NCBI GenBank assembly: GCA_047624165.1
Contig: JBLHPD010000001.1
Coordinates: forward strand, 1 to 64,000
Source of the DNA: Clostridium_AD sp047624165
GTDB taxonomy: Bacteria; Bacillota; Clostridia; Clostridiales; Clostridiaceae
Reading direction: 5' to 3'
DNA length: 64,000 nucleotides
A model generated the notes under the pieces. The model made no database searches, was not told the origin of the DNA, and worked only from the letters and a program-made list of their open reading frames with translations. Shown here piece by piece: positions 8,795 through 17,723 of the stretch. The stretch's first letter is position 1. Every line of letters begins with the position of its first letter. Both the position numbers and the translations under genes were made by a program.

Positions 8795-9841
8795 CTAAAG
8801 TACAGTTGCTACTACATATGAGTCAACATCACTCTGATATGGTAGTGGTCTTGCTGTTAATTTTAATGTATCAGTTTCTGTTTCATCACTTATAACATAT
8901 TTGGGAACACGTTTTTCCATGTATTTCATCCATATACCTTTTTCTTTTTGTGTTACGGCACCATATGCCATTGTACCTTGACCCGTCTCTGCAACAATAA
9001 CAGTTCCACTTGGTAATAATTGCACTGAAGTTTCTCCTGTTTTAACTAAGCATGAGTAAGCATAAAATTCCAAGTTGAATTTTGTAAATACTCCTATAAA
9101 AGTTACACCTTTACCTTTATAAGCTGGTTCCTGTCTATATCCAGCTTGTGCTCTTAAATTTATAATAACTTTAACTGCTGGATTAGCCATAAATGCTTTA
9201 GCTGCATTTGGATCCATAACGACTACATTAGGTGTGCTATTTGATTTCACCATGATGTTAGCTTCAATCCAATCTTCTATATTTTCCATAGGATCAACTG
9301 TTTCCACTGTCCATTTTTTTGCAGCTGTTAGAGATATCTTATTTGTAAATCCATAATTTACATTAAATGTTCCTGATTTAGTTCCATTTTCATCTACTAA
9401 ATCAATATCAAAGCCTTCACCTAACATCACTTTGGCTGAAAACCATTCTTCCGAGCGAACGATTTGCTTATCTAAATCGATTAAATCTTGCATTAAAATT
9501 TGTGCAGCAATTTGCGCTGGAGATTTTACAGTGTACGTGTTGTCTCCTGGTTGACGTTTTGCTAAATCCTCACCTGTTAAAATTCTTTTAGGCGCAATTC
9601 TTGGTGCTGTTAATTCATTTGTGCTATATCCTTGTCTTTCGTCAATAGTTCCATTAATACGAGGAGCTACAAATGGGGCCATCTTTTCTCCACCCCTTAC
9701 AATATCTACTAATACCTTTTCAGTTGGAAATGGTTTAAAATTAGGGAAAAATGTATCCCTGATGAATGATGATGGTTCTTTAACTAACTTAATAGCCTCT
9801 AACATAGTTGTTGTTTCATAAAGATTAATTGTATTTGGCAT
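8795..9841 (-). CDS. Major capsid protein, lambda gpE-like
   Basis: The 348-residue product matches the phage major capsid protein E family. The N-terminus reads PNTINLYETTTMLEAIK, then FIRDTFFPNFKPFPTEKVLVDI, where gpE relatives have a Phe-rich segment before a DxxxG, and MAPFVAPRINGT follows. Capsids of this group have the HK97 fold without covalent crosslinks and are stabilised by a decoration protein, encoded just upstream. A GGAGGAAT site precedes the ATG. Confidence 0.93.
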   Translation of the reverse strand: MPNTINLYETTTMLEAIKLVKEPSSFIRDTFFPNFKPFPTEKVLVDIVRGGEKMAPFVAPRINGTIDERQGYSTNELTAPRIAPKRILTGEDLAKRQPGDNTYTVKSPAQIAAQILMQDLIDLDKQIVRSEEWFSAKVMLGEGFDIDLVDENGTKSGTFNVNYGFTNKISLTAAKKWTVETVDPMENIEDWIEANIMVKSNSTPNVVVMDPNAAKAFMANPAVKVIINLRAQAGYRQEPAYKGKGVTFIGVFTKFNLEFYAYSCLVKTGETSVQLLPSGTVIVAETGQGTMAYGAVTQKEKGIWMKYMEKRVPKYVISDETETDTLKLTARPLPYQSDVDSYVVATVL

Positions 9842-9853
9842 TTTTATTCCTCC

Positions 9854-10225
9854 TTATTTCGTATAAATTCCAAGAGTTCTTAGTTCTCTTTCAAAGTTTA
9901 AAACAGTTGTATCTTCACCAGTAGTCATATGAGTAGAATTAAACTCACCACTAATATATATTGTAGCGCTTGTTTTACCTGAATCACTTAATACAACATC
10001 ATCAGTTAAAATTCCATCTACTTGATCATAAATTATAGTTGTATCTGGATCTACACCAGTCGTTGTAGAATTCGCAATTTTCCCTGATATAGATATTACT
10101 GAACCTCTTATAAGAGTTCCAGTTCCTATTTCTAATTCAATTGCTTTCACAAGTAGTGGTACTTGATTACCAGCAATAAGATTATCTAGTGTTAATGTTC
10201 CTATTTGGCTAAATGCTTGATTCAT
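9854..10225 (-). CDS. Head decoration protein, gpD-like
   Basis: A 123-residue, beta-rich, Thr/Ser/Ile-rich protein directly between the protease and the major capsid genes. This is the place of lambda gpD-type decoration proteins, which sit on capsid threefold axes and stabilise packed heads. Elements seen are the N-terminal IGTLTLDNLIAGNQVPLL and the late LRTLGIYTK. Its ATG shares one base with the stop codon of the protease gene (TAATG). Confidence 0.8.
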   Translation of the reverse strand: MNQAFSQIGTLTLDNLIAGNQVPLLVKAIELEIGTGTLIRGSVISISGKIANSTTTGVDPDTTIIYDQVDGILTDDVVLSDSGKTSATIYISGEFNSTHMTTGEDTTVLNFERELRTLGIYTK

Positions 10226-11439
10226 TATTTTACACCTCCAACTATAGTATTAGCTGCATTTACTAGTAAATTAACAGCCTCTTGCTTTGTTTCTTCCATC
10301 TCAACATTACTTGAAGATGCAGGAACATTTTTAGCGCCAGAATTAGCTGTATCAATTTTTAAATTTTTTAAATATTCCTCTCCTTTTCCATTATCAGAAA
10401 CAAATGATTCATAAGCTAAATCTTTTGCATCAATAAATGTTTCATACTTAGCTTTGTTGACTAATATAGGGTCAATTTTATTTGCAATTTTTTCTATGGC
10501 TTGAATTCTACCCCTCTCATTTTTAAGTGTATCAGCAACTAATATTGTAGCTGCAGCATCAACCTCTGTTTTTATAACTTGATTGACTAAATTAGGATAA
10601 GCTTTTCTAAGTTCTTCTACATTTTTAATTTCCATATCTTCTTTTACCTCCTGTTTATTTTCTATTTGTTTTGTTTTTGGCAAGTTATTTTCAAGAATAT
10701 TATTTACTAGCCCCTCCACTTGGCTATTATCCTTAAAAACATTTAAAATTTTATCCAAAAAAGAAAGCGTATTAGGTTCTTTACTGTCTAATACGTTCTT
10801 TATATTTGGTCTAGTCTTAAAGTTTGATAAATCAAAGCTCAAACTATTGCTTATTAAGGTATTCCCATTTAATATAGGTGCTTTATTTGTTAATGCAGTA
10901 TCAACTTTATCCGCAAAACCTTCACTGACCGCAACTGCTCCAGTCATCCATGTTTCATCATCCATCATTTTTGCAATTACTTTTTTATCCTTACCTGACT
11001 TTGATACATATGCATTAACAATACCTTCTTTTATGACATTTAAAGTATTCGCCATTTTCAAAAAATCTTTAGCTTCTCCGTCTGAACGCGCTTTTGGGTT
11101 ATGAATCATTAAAAAAGATGATGAAGGAATTATTATTTCATTCCCTGCCATTGCAATAACACTAGCCGCACTTGCTGCTAACCCATCAATTTTAACAACT
11201 ACATTTGCTGGATGATCCTTTAGCATTGCATAAATCGCATGGCCTGCAAATACATCCCCACCACCTGAGTTGATTCTGACTACTAAATTTTTAATATCTC
11301 CCAGAGCTTTCAAATCTTTAGCAAATTGTTTAGAAGATATTGTATCCCCATACCATGATGATTCTGATATGTCTCCATAAAGTGTTAATTCGCCTTCTGT
11401 TCCTGATATGTTTTTAAAATTCCAAAATGGTTTATCCAT
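10225..11439 (-). CDS. Head maturation protease (ClpP-like) with scaffold domain
   Basis: I place the start at ATG 11439 after AAGGAGGAAACA, giving 404 residues. Residues about 1-175 form a ClpP/SppA-type serine protease domain: INSGGGDVFAGHAIY, the nucleophile region GLAASAASVIAMAG, and the histidine region FLMIHNPKAR. The C-terminal half is charged and helical and likely acts as internal scaffold, comparable to lambda C with Nu3. It lies between portal and decoration protein genes, the usual place for capsid processing proteases. Confidence 0.92.
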   Translation of the reverse strand: MDKPFWNFKNISGTEGELTLYGDISESSWYGDTISSKQFAKDLKALGDIKNLVVRINSGGGDVFAGHAIYAMLKDHPANVVVKIDGLAASAASVIAMAGNEIIIPSSSFLMIHNPKARSDGEAKDFLKMANTLNVIKEGIVNAYVSKSGKDKKVIAKMMDDETWMTGAVAVSEGFADKVDTALTNKAPILNGNTLISNSLSFDLSNFKTRPNIKNVLDSKEPNTLSFLDKILNVFKDNSQVEGLVNNILENNLPKTKQIENKQEVKEDMEIKNVEELRKAYPNLVNQVIKTEVDAAATILVADTLKNERGRIQAIEKIANKIDPILVNKAKYETFIDAKDLAYESFVSDNGKGEEYLKNLKIDTANSGAKNVPASSSNVEMEETKQEAVNLLVNAANTIVGGVK

Positions 11440-11461
11440 TGTTTCCTCCTTTCTGGTCTGT

Positions 11462-13054
11462 TTATAATACTGGCACTGACGCTTGTGGTTGAGCATCATT
11501 TAATAATTGGTTTTCTCTTTTAACTTGCACTAGATTCTCATCCCAGTTACCACCAGTAATTTCAATTGTCTCCTTTTCTCTCGTAGAAAATCCCTGTGCT
11601 ACTCTCAATGTAGCTGCATTAACTTCTTTGACTGGGTCGAGTTGTCCAGGAGCTGGTCCATTCCAATTTGCTTTACACCATGCTTTTTTTATTGATACAT
11701 CATTAAAATACCCTGGAGCATTAATTCTTCCAAGCGCAACCGCCTCCGATAAAAACAATTCATACACTGGCTGACAAAAATCATTTGCAAACCACGTTCT
11801 ACGCATCCTAAAAGCTTTCCATGCTTCAAGCAATGCAGCTCTACTTGCTGAATAAGAAGCCATAAAAGATTTTGTTAATAATTCACTTGGTATTTCAAGT
11901 GCCGCTCCTATCTGTTTTGTCATCGCTGTAACAAAAGGGTCGAATCCACTGGATGGTCTTGTAGGATCACCGAATACAACATCTTCATTCGGACCCAATA
12001 CATTAATACTTCCTGCCCCCAGTTCATAAGAATTTGCATCTGTTTCCACTTTATCTTCATCTGGAAGTAAATCCGCAAACGGAATTTCATTTTTAGGAGT
12101 TGTAACTTTTATAAATGCTGTAAAGAAGGATTGAACTACTGCCGCCATTAATTCGGCTTCTGTATATCTAGTTATCTGCTTAAGGCTTTCAATTACTGGT
12201 GCTAAAAATGGAATTCCTCTATACTGTTCACATCTCTCCGATTCCATGATATGTAATATATTAGGTTCACCTGTTAATGCTCCAAAAGCTTCAACGCGCT
12301 GCCACTTTTTCATTTGGCTTTGAACAGTAGAATCAGGATATTGATTACAAATATGATAAGCAGTAACAGCCCCATCATTATCAATCTCTATGCCATTATA
12401 AATACGGTTTCCATTATCAGCCTTCGGAACTGTTTGCTGTATTCCTATAGTGGAATATGTATTAGGATTACAAATTCTATCGCCTTCGATAAGATGTAAC
12501 CTCATAGAATATGGCATCCATGGTTTAGTATCACTATGTTTTATTATAGCAACCCCATCACCATTTATTAGCCAAGATATTAATGCAAGTTGTTGTAATT
12601 CATAAAAATTATTTAACCTTTGGGTGTCACACCATACCGATTCTGCCCAAAGCCCAAATTCTTTCTCAGTACTTTTTCCCCAACTCTCAGCTTTTTCTTT
12701 TGTAATATTTAAAAATTCATAATCAATTTTACATTTAAGCCTTAAGCCACTACCAATTACATTAGTTCTCTGCGTTTTAATTGCAGATGTTGCTATAGGT
12801 GCCGACATATATAAACTTCTTGATCGTTGTCGTAGTAGATCTAAATTAAAATCTATGTCTTCTAAAGGGCTTAAGCTTGTAGAGTCCCAACCCTTTAATG
12901 ATTTTTTACGTCTACTAGCTCCTCCCTCAGAATATCCTGAGTTAGAGAACGACTGCATAATTTTAGATTGAGCTTTTGACTGTGCGATTTGTGCCTTTGA
13001 CTTCTCAATGCTTGCTTGAACCTCTAGTTTTTTTGCTCTTTGCGCTGCATTCAA
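11462..13054 (-). CDS. Portal protein, lambda gpB family
   Basis: A 530-residue lambda-family portal. The likely start is TTG (13054) after GGAGGTG. After a charged N-terminus rich in Ala, Lys and Gln come SMSAPIATS-type residues (SLYMSAPIATSAIKTQRTNV) and, in the middle, a GEPNILHIMESERCEQYRG segment. Further on are EIPSELLTKSF and ASYSASRAAL, highly typical of this family. It forms the dodecameric gate through which DNA enters the head. Confidence 0.94.
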   Translation of the reverse strand: MNAAQRAKKLEVQASIEKSKAQIAQSKAQSKIMQSFSNSGYSEGGASRRKKSLKGWDSTSLSPLEDIDFNLDLLRQRSRSLYMSAPIATSAIKTQRTNVIGSGLRLKCKIDYEFLNITKEKAESWGKSTEKEFGLWAESVWCDTQRLNNFYELQQLALISWLINGDGVAIIKHSDTKPWMPYSMRLHLIEGDRICNPNTYSTIGIQQTVPKADNGNRIYNGIEIDNDGAVTAYHICNQYPDSTVQSQMKKWQRVEAFGALTGEPNILHIMESERCEQYRGIPFLAPVIESLKQITRYTEAELMAAVVQSFFTAFIKVTTPKNEIPFADLLPDEDKVETDANSYELGAGSINVLGPNEDVVFGDPTRPSSGFDPFVTAMTKQIGAALEIPSELLTKSFMASYSASRAALLEAWKAFRMRRTWFANDFCQPVYELFLSEAVALGRINAPGYFNDVSIKKAWCKANWNGPAPGQLDPVKEVNAATLRVAQGFSTREKETIEITGGNWDENLVQVKRENQLLNDAQPQASVPVL

Positions 13055-13071
13055 ATTTATTCACCTCCTTT

Positions 13072-13308
13072 CTAAATGTCCCTTGGAGTAATTCTATATG
13101 CTTTTCTTAGCCCATTACCCTGTAATTGAGCTTTTAGTTCATCAACTTTGTTTTCTAAGACATCAATTTGATCTCTTATTAGGCCTAAGTTAGCTCTCGT
13201 AAGTGACCGAGTTCCAATAGTATATGCCTGTCCTGAAAGAACTGCTAATTCTGCATCATAATAGACCGCAAGTCTTGCTTCTGATCTTGCTAATTTTTCA
13301 TTTACCAT
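13072..13308 (-). CDS. Small head-completion protein (gpW / DUF6148-like)
   Basis: A 78-residue protein between large terminase and portal, the position of lambda gpW. The segment AVLSGQAYTIGTRSLTRANL followed by an IRDQIDVLENKVDEL helix resembles small DUF6148/gpW-like phage proteins. It probably helps stabilise packaged DNA or join head to tail. A GGTGGTG site precedes the ATG. Confidence 0.7.
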   Translation of the reverse strand: MVNEKLARSEARLAVYYDAELAVLSGQAYTIGTRSLTRANLGLIRDQIDVLENKVDELKAQLQGNGLRKAYRITPRDI

Positions 13309-13321
13309 TTAATCACCACCC

Positions 13322-15178
13322 TTAATACTCACTGCTTCTCTTGACTACTCCATGACGTTTCTGTTGCACCTTTGGCTTTACTATTTTTTTATCATCGATA
13401 AGAATATCACTAAACCTTTTTTCTAGCTCATCATAGTTAGGTTTAAGCATTTCCTTAGCGGCTAACGCATAGTTTCTAGTATCAAGTGCTTCATTTCTTC
13501 CACCAGAGCTTATCTTTTTCCATACATATCGTTTTACACCTTTAACAACTTCAAGCACTTGTTGCTCCGATAATAAACAATGGAAATAGTTTTTATTATA
13601 TCCTCTATTTTCATTGCTTGGGAAGTGACAATAGCGCGGGCCCTTTTCTTTCACTTGCAATGCTGACATTATAGTAGTTTTACCATCGTCAACTCCAAGA
13701 AGAACTAGCAGATTTTTACCTTTAGTATTCCTGGTCAACTTATCTATGATTGGAATACCGTTTCCACCACGACCTTTAATTGCAAATATTCTTCTCTGCT
13801 CATTTTTCTTGCAGTATTCGTAGACCTTAGTTGTGTAATGGCCACCGGAATCAATAAAAGTGCACCAAACCTTAAGACCTAATCCACTTTCAAATTTAAA
13901 TATTTTATTAAGTCTATCATCAAGCATTTGCCAAGTGGAGGCATCATCAGGTTTTCCTACAACGATTCCATATTCAATACCCCATGATTCATCGTCTTTA
14001 CCCCAACCAGTAATTTCATATTCAAGTCTATCATCTTGAGTATCTACACCACAGGTTAAGATCAATACTCCAGCGGGTAGTTCTGCGTCATATTCTTCTC
14101 TTCGATTAACAAAGTAATCCTCGTCTTCATTGGTCAACTTTTCTTTATAAGGTAGACCAAATAAAGTATTTTCTACAACCTTTAATTTCTCAGGATCCTT
14201 TTTAGCTTCAAGCTTTTCTTTTATTATTGCTTCCCAAGTGTAAAAGGGGGAGTAAAAAGCATTAAGGTTGAAGCTTCTAGTACCTCTTATCTGTGGAGCC
14301 TCAGCAATCCACTCTCCTGGTTGTCTTTTCCAAGTCTGTTCTGTACTAAAACAGCCACAGTTTGGACATGTAAATGTAATTTCTGCTACTTCAACTACCG
14401 TAGGAGCAACCCATTTATGCTTATATCTCATTCCATAGTAATCTAAATAAACATAATCACCACAGTCAGGACACTTTAAGCAGTACCGCTCTTTTGTTCC
14501 TTTGTTATACTCGTCCTCAATTCTAGATGCACCTTGAACAGTGGGAGTAGATACATAAATCTTCTTACGATTCCAATACGTAATGGATCGCTTTTCAGCC
14601 AAAGCAATTGGATCGCCTTCAGTGCCGGCGGATATAGGGAATCTATCAATCTCATCACACAACAAAATCCTCATAGGCCTAGATGCTAAATCACTTGGGC
14701 TATTCGCACCAACAACAACTATCAAACCACCAGGAAATTTCTTATGCAATGTACTATTATCACCATCTCTTGCTTTAGGATCAGCAACGCGTTCTGCTAA
14801 TTCTGGAGTATCTCTTATCATTGGTGCAAGCCGGTCTTTACTCCAATCTTTTGCAATTGGGTCCTTATTAGGTACTACAACCATAATGGCGGATGGGTCT
14901 TGGTGTATGTAATAACCAGCAATATTTAACTCTATTGCAGTTTTACCAAGTTGGGCACTCCACATCATTACTACCTTTTCAACCGTTGGGTCAGTTACTG
15001 CATCCATCACTTCTCTTTGATAAGGTGCTCTGTCAGTTCTCCATCTTCCAGGCTCAGCTGAATCCTCAGAAGAAAGTATTCTGTACTTATCTGCCCATTG
15101 GCTTACACTTAATTGTGGTGGAGGGGACCAAGCCTTATTAATTTTTTGAAATAGCTTAAGAGTATTTTTTTTACTCAT
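13322..15178 (-). CDS. Terminase large subunit, lambda gpA-like
   Basis: I choose ATG 15178 over an upstream ATG (15196) because GAAGAGGAAG is directly upstream and it overlaps the small-subunit stop by 8 nt; this gives 618 residues. The ATPase region has SQLGKTAIELNIAGYY (Walker A-like) and ILLCDEIDRFP (Walker B). Two zinc-type CxxC pairs (CLKCPDCG, CPNCG) lie near the middle. The C-terminal half has the gpA nuclease pattern TCGVDTQDDRLEYE and TFIDSGGHYTT. It would package DNA and cut at cos. Confidence 0.93.
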   Translation of the reverse strand: MSKKNTLKLFQKINKAWSPPPQLSVSQWADKYRILSSEDSAEPGRWRTDRAPYQREVMDAVTDPTVEKVVMMWSAQLGKTAIELNIAGYYIHQDPSAIMVVVPNKDPIAKDWSKDRLAPMIRDTPELAERVADPKARDGDNSTLHKKFPGGLIVVVGANSPSDLASRPMRILLCDEIDRFPISAGTEGDPIALAEKRSITYWNRKKIYVSTPTVQGASRIEDEYNKGTKERYCLKCPDCGDYVYLDYYGMRYKHKWVAPTVVEVAEITFTCPNCGCFSTEQTWKRQPGEWIAEAPQIRGTRSFNLNAFYSPFYTWEAIIKEKLEAKKDPEKLKVVENTLFGLPYKEKLTNEDEDYFVNRREEYDAELPAGVLILTCGVDTQDDRLEYEITGWGKDDESWGIEYGIVVGKPDDASTWQMLDDRLNKIFKFESGLGLKVWCTFIDSGGHYTTKVYEYCKKNEQRRIFAIKGRGGNGIPIIDKLTRNTKGKNLLVLLGVDDGKTTIMSALQVKEKGPRYCHFPSNENRGYNKNYFHCLLSEQQVLEVVKGVKRYVWKKISSGGRNEALDTRNYALAAKEMLKPNYDELEKRFSDILIDDKKIVKPKVQQKRHGVVKRSSEY

Positions 15179-15713
15179 CTTCCTCTTCACCTTCATCCAC
15201 TACAACAGAAACATTACTAAATAATTCTTTGTTATAGTCAACAAGCTCCTCAAGTGTTTCATAGACAACCTTTTGAAGTATACTTTGAATCATTGGTATG
15301 TCTGCATAACCAATAATCATTGGAGCAGCCTTTGCTGGTATCCCAAGAAGCTTTGCCTTTGCATTAGTAATCATATCCACCATTACGTTCTCAACATCTA
15401 TTGCTCTATGCATTTCGCCTTTCATAACTTTGAATTGCAAATCTGCTTTTTCCCTTTTAACTTTTTCATGCAAAGCTCTTTCAATTTCGTAGTCAATTTT
15501 TGAGCCTTGCTTATTAGAATCCGCTTCCGTTTTTTGACGTAGATATGTGCAATAATGTTGTATTGTTTTTACAAGTTCGTACTTACCTCTTGCCTTAGTA
15601 TTTATTATTCCTTCCTGAACTAGCTGACGAACTCTCCTGTCAGTAATACCAAGGATTGTTGCAAGTGTAATACTGTTAACAACGGTAATATCTAAGTTAT
15701 CATTTTTTGCCAT
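15171..15713 (-). CDS. Terminase small subunit, Nu1-like
   Basis: A 180-residue protein starting at ATG 15713 (AAGGATGG upstream). The N-terminus has a winged-helix DNA-binding segment (VNSITLATILGITDRRVRQL) of the Nu1 type. It is followed by a long charged helical region with REKADLQFKVMKGEM and a C-terminal acidic tail EGEEEDE. Nu1-type proteins bind cos-proximal sites and recruit the large subunit. Paired with a gpA-like large subunit, this predicts a cos-type phage. Confidence 0.82.
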   Translation of the reverse strand: MAKNDNLDITVVNSITLATILGITDRRVRQLVQEGIINTKARGKYELVKTIQHYCTYLRQKTEADSNKQGSKIDYEIERALHEKVKREKADLQFKVMKGEMHRAIDVENVMVDMITNAKAKLLGIPAKAAPMIIGYADIPMIQSILQKVVYETLEELVDYNKELFSNVSVVVDEGEEEDE

Positions 15714-15749
15714 TTGCAACCATCCTTTCAATATTATTTTCAGTCCCAA

Positions 15750-15891
15750 AATAGGAAGGAAGTGCCCTGTATTTTTCCGGTCAAACTTTTCAACTTTCGG
15801 GTGTCGCTAGCTCCGTAAGCCTTTCAGCCCTCCCGGAAGTACCTTTTACATTTTCTAACACCCATTTCACTATGACATTTGTCTATTGCCA
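15750..15891 (-). other. GC-richer non-coding stretch upstream of terminase, candidate cos region
   Basis: No open frame is supported here. The stretch at about 15770-15842 is much richer in G+C than the surrounding phage DNA and contains CCCTCCCGGAAGT and TCCGGTC-like elements, with similar CACTTCC and TACTTCC motifs at either side when read on the minus strand. Lambda-type phages carry cos directly upstream of the small terminase gene. Assignment is inference from position and composition only. Confidence 0.35.
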
Positions 15892-16110
15892 TTATCTTCT
15901 CTGTTGTATAGCACCCTTACATCTTCTGTAACTATGCTCGCTCATACATTCCTTTAGACTATCTGATACCTTATCAGTCTGCACTCTCTTACTATTACAA
16001 TAAGGACACACTAAGTATCTATCCTTAACCATTGCCATTACGTCTTCACTCAGCAACACGAACTCTTTACCACATGTTCTACACTTATAACTTGCATAGA
16101 TACTTAGCAT
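15892..16110 (-). CDS. Small zinc-ribbon protein
   Basis: A 72-residue protein with two CxxC pairs (YKCRTCGKEF at residues about 8-17 and LVCPYCNSKR near residue 35), together forming a zinc-ribbon. The basic C-terminus ends in AIQQRR. It is the first gene after the early/late terminator and before the terminase genes. Such proteins are frequent in this position in Gram-positive phages, but no definite role is known to me. Nucleic-acid binding is plausible. Confidence 0.65.
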   Translation of the reverse strand: MLSIYASYKCRTCGKEFVLLSEDVMAMVKDRYLVCPYCNSKRVQTDKVSDSLKECMSEHSYRRCKGAIQQRR

Positions 16111-16141
16111 ATTCTCACCCCAATTCTATATATGGTATTAG

Positions 16142-16159
16142 TTATCCACACTATCCACA
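16142..16159 (+). promoter_or_regulatory. Tandem DnaA-box-like motifs
   Basis: TTATCCACA (16142-16150), an exact match to the DnaA box consensus, is followed directly by CTATCCACA (16151-16159), one mismatch away. They lie in the promoter region of the late operon, upstream of the zinc-ribbon gene. The motif is seen directly; binding by DnaA is inference. Confidence 0.45.
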
Positions 16160-16187
16160 ATATGTTGTTGATAACCTTTATTACATG

Positions 16188-16232
16188 AAAAAAGCACCAG
16201 GAATTCATTAAAGAATTTCCCAATGCTTTTTA
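16188..16232. terminator. Bidirectional hairpin terminator between early and late genes
   Basis: An inverted repeat pairs AAAAAGCA (16189-16196) with TGCTTTTT (16224-16231), and an inner GGAATTC/GAATTTCC pair adds to the stem. T-runs are present on both strands. On the minus strand it would end early transcription after the ArpU-like gene and separate it from the late operon. Confidence 0.75.
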
Positions 16233-16306
16233 TTTACAATTTATAATAGTATCATTCTAGCACCTTTGGATTATCATGTAAATAACACGTTTTTATCATG
16301 CTTTTA

Positions 16307-16813
16307 TCACAGTGCATCTATCCCAAATAAATATACTCCTAAGTCTTGCACCATCTCATTTTTCCACCTTCTTGCAGTTATCTCTGAACAGTATAATTCC
16401 GCTGCTATCATATTGAATGGTACATTTTGTAAATAATGTTTTTCCAATACTTCATACTTATTCACCTGTTCTTTTCTAATGCAATCATCTTTAAGTGCCT
16501 TTAATGCTGCTTGGATATGAGAAACCATAATCATTGTCCTAAATTTGCTTCGTCTTATTGACAGTATAAACAGTTTATCATTGGATTCTATACTTTCACA
16601 TGAATTTTCATCAGCTTCATCAAGCTCTATATAATCTAAGTTATCCACTGCTTCTTCATAATGTCTACTAAGATTATTATAATTACTTAGAAGTAATTTT
16701 GTGTTATGAATTACTTTAGTTTTTGCTTCTTCTTGCTTTTTGCTATCAAACTCTTTAATAGCCAATGTTACTGCCTTTTTTATTACTTCATCAAAGTTTG
16801 CAGAATATCTCAT
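16307..16813 (-). CDS. ArpU-like phage transcriptional regulator (late gene activator)
   Basis: A 168-residue protein with an acidic central segment and a C-terminal helix-turn-helix of sigma-70 region-4 type: a YEVLEKHYLQNVPFNMIAAE helix pair, then SEITARRWKNEMVQDLG. This architecture is that of the ArpU/RinA-like regulators that switch on packaging and structural genes in Gram-positive phages. It is the last gene before the terminator that separates early from late genes, which fits that role. The specific family name is inferred. Confidence 0.65.
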   Translation of the reverse strand: MRYSANFDEVIKKAVTLAIKEFDSKKQEEAKTKVIHNTKLLLSNYNNLSRHYEEAVDNLDYIELDEADENSCESIESNDKLFILSIRRSKFRTMIMVSHIQAALKALKDDCIRKEQVNKYEVLEKHYLQNVPFNMIAAELYCSEITARRWKNEMVQDLGVYLFGIDAL

Positions 16814-16837
16814 TTTATCACTCCTTAGTCGCTTATA

Positions 16838-16990
16838 TTAGTTTAGTTTCTTAATACGTTCCTGAACGATTTTCTTTTCTGCCTCCAGTTTAGCTTTGAG
16901 TGTCCATTTCTTATCCCAAATAGCCTTTTTAATATCTATATTGATTTGATCTATTCTACCTAAGTACATATCCTTATAATCTATTTTCAT
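16838..16990 (-). CDS. Small hypothetical phage protein
   Basis: A 50-codon frame starts at ATG 16990 (MKIDYKDMYLG...) and stops at TAA 16840-16838. AAGGAGG lies 6 nt upstream of the start. The product is highly charged and helical, rich in Lys, with KLEAEKKIVQERIKKLN at the end. It fits neatly between its neighbours, which supports it being real. No family is recognised. Confidence 0.6.
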   Translation of the reverse strand: MKIDYKDMYLGRIDQINIDIKKAIWDKKWTLKAKLEAEKKIVQERIKKLN

Positions 16991-17000
16991 ATGAGCCTCC

Positions 17001-17216
17001 TTAAATCTTAAAACCATTTATCAATTCATCTTTGGTGGCACCTTTTATTCCATTACCAATTTCACTAAGCTCTTTAGTTATTTTATTAAACTCTGGAATA
17101 TAACTTTTTTCTATGGTGATAAGTTTTATATTTTTATTATTTAAATACAGACAAGCTTTTTTCTCTCTCTGGAGAAGTGAATTATATTTTTTCTTTAAAA
17201 TGGTTTGATTGTCCAT
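17001..17216 (-). CDS. Small hypothetical phage protein
   Basis: A 71-residue Lys-rich protein with a well-placed GGAGGTAA site. It is predicted mostly helical (LLQREKKACLYLNNKN, then FNKITKELSEIGNGIKGATK). It lies downstream of the repeat cluster and upstream of another small gene with a 10-nt gap. No family is recognised, and a function cannot be given. Confidence 0.55.
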   Translation of the reverse strand: MDNQTILKKKYNSLLQREKKACLYLNNKNIKLITIEKSYIPEFNKITKELSEIGNGIKGATKDELINGFKI

Positions 17217-17236
17217 AAATTACCTCCATTTTAGTT

Positions 17237-17516
17237 GGTGTAAGGTTGGTGTAGTGTTTGAAAAATCATTACACCGCTTTTAACCATTGATATAACTAGC
17301 TTTAAAGCTTGCTGGTGTAGCCGGTGTAGTCAAAAACACCATTGTCTCCATATTGCGTATATATATATACACATATTTACATATATTTATACAGTATATA
17401 CTTTAGGGGTAAATAGCTACACCCATTACACCTTTGAGTTATATAAAGGGTTTGAGTCCATTATTCGCTACACCAAACCCTACACCGGACTACACCTTTT
17501 CACAAAACACTACACC
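17237..17516. repeat. Iteron-like cluster of 11 TACACC/GGTGTA motifs, candidate phage origin
   Basis: GGTGTA occurs at 17237, 17248, 17314 and 17323. TACACC occurs at 17270, 17418, 17427, 17469, 17481, 17491 and 17511. The copies flank a very AT-rich block (about 17350-17410). The extended pairs GGTGTAGCCGGTGTAG and CTACACCGGACTACACC are near inverted repeats. The remaining bases between the flanking genes (17217-17723) hold no supported gene. Position next to the primase-helicase suggests a replication origin or a regulatory array. Confidence 0.6.
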
Positions 17517-17723
17517 TTTTATTGATTTTTTTAGCATTAATTCAATATATATACAAATATTATTTTATTACATTAATTCAAATTTATAGATATTGTAAAA
17601 ATAATACTTATTAAAATCTCTGATTATTGTAGTTTTTTGGGAATATTCTAATTTGACAAAATTTAAATTGTTATAATATTTGACATTAATTAAATTGTCA
17701 GCATATTTTTGTATGATGAAGTA

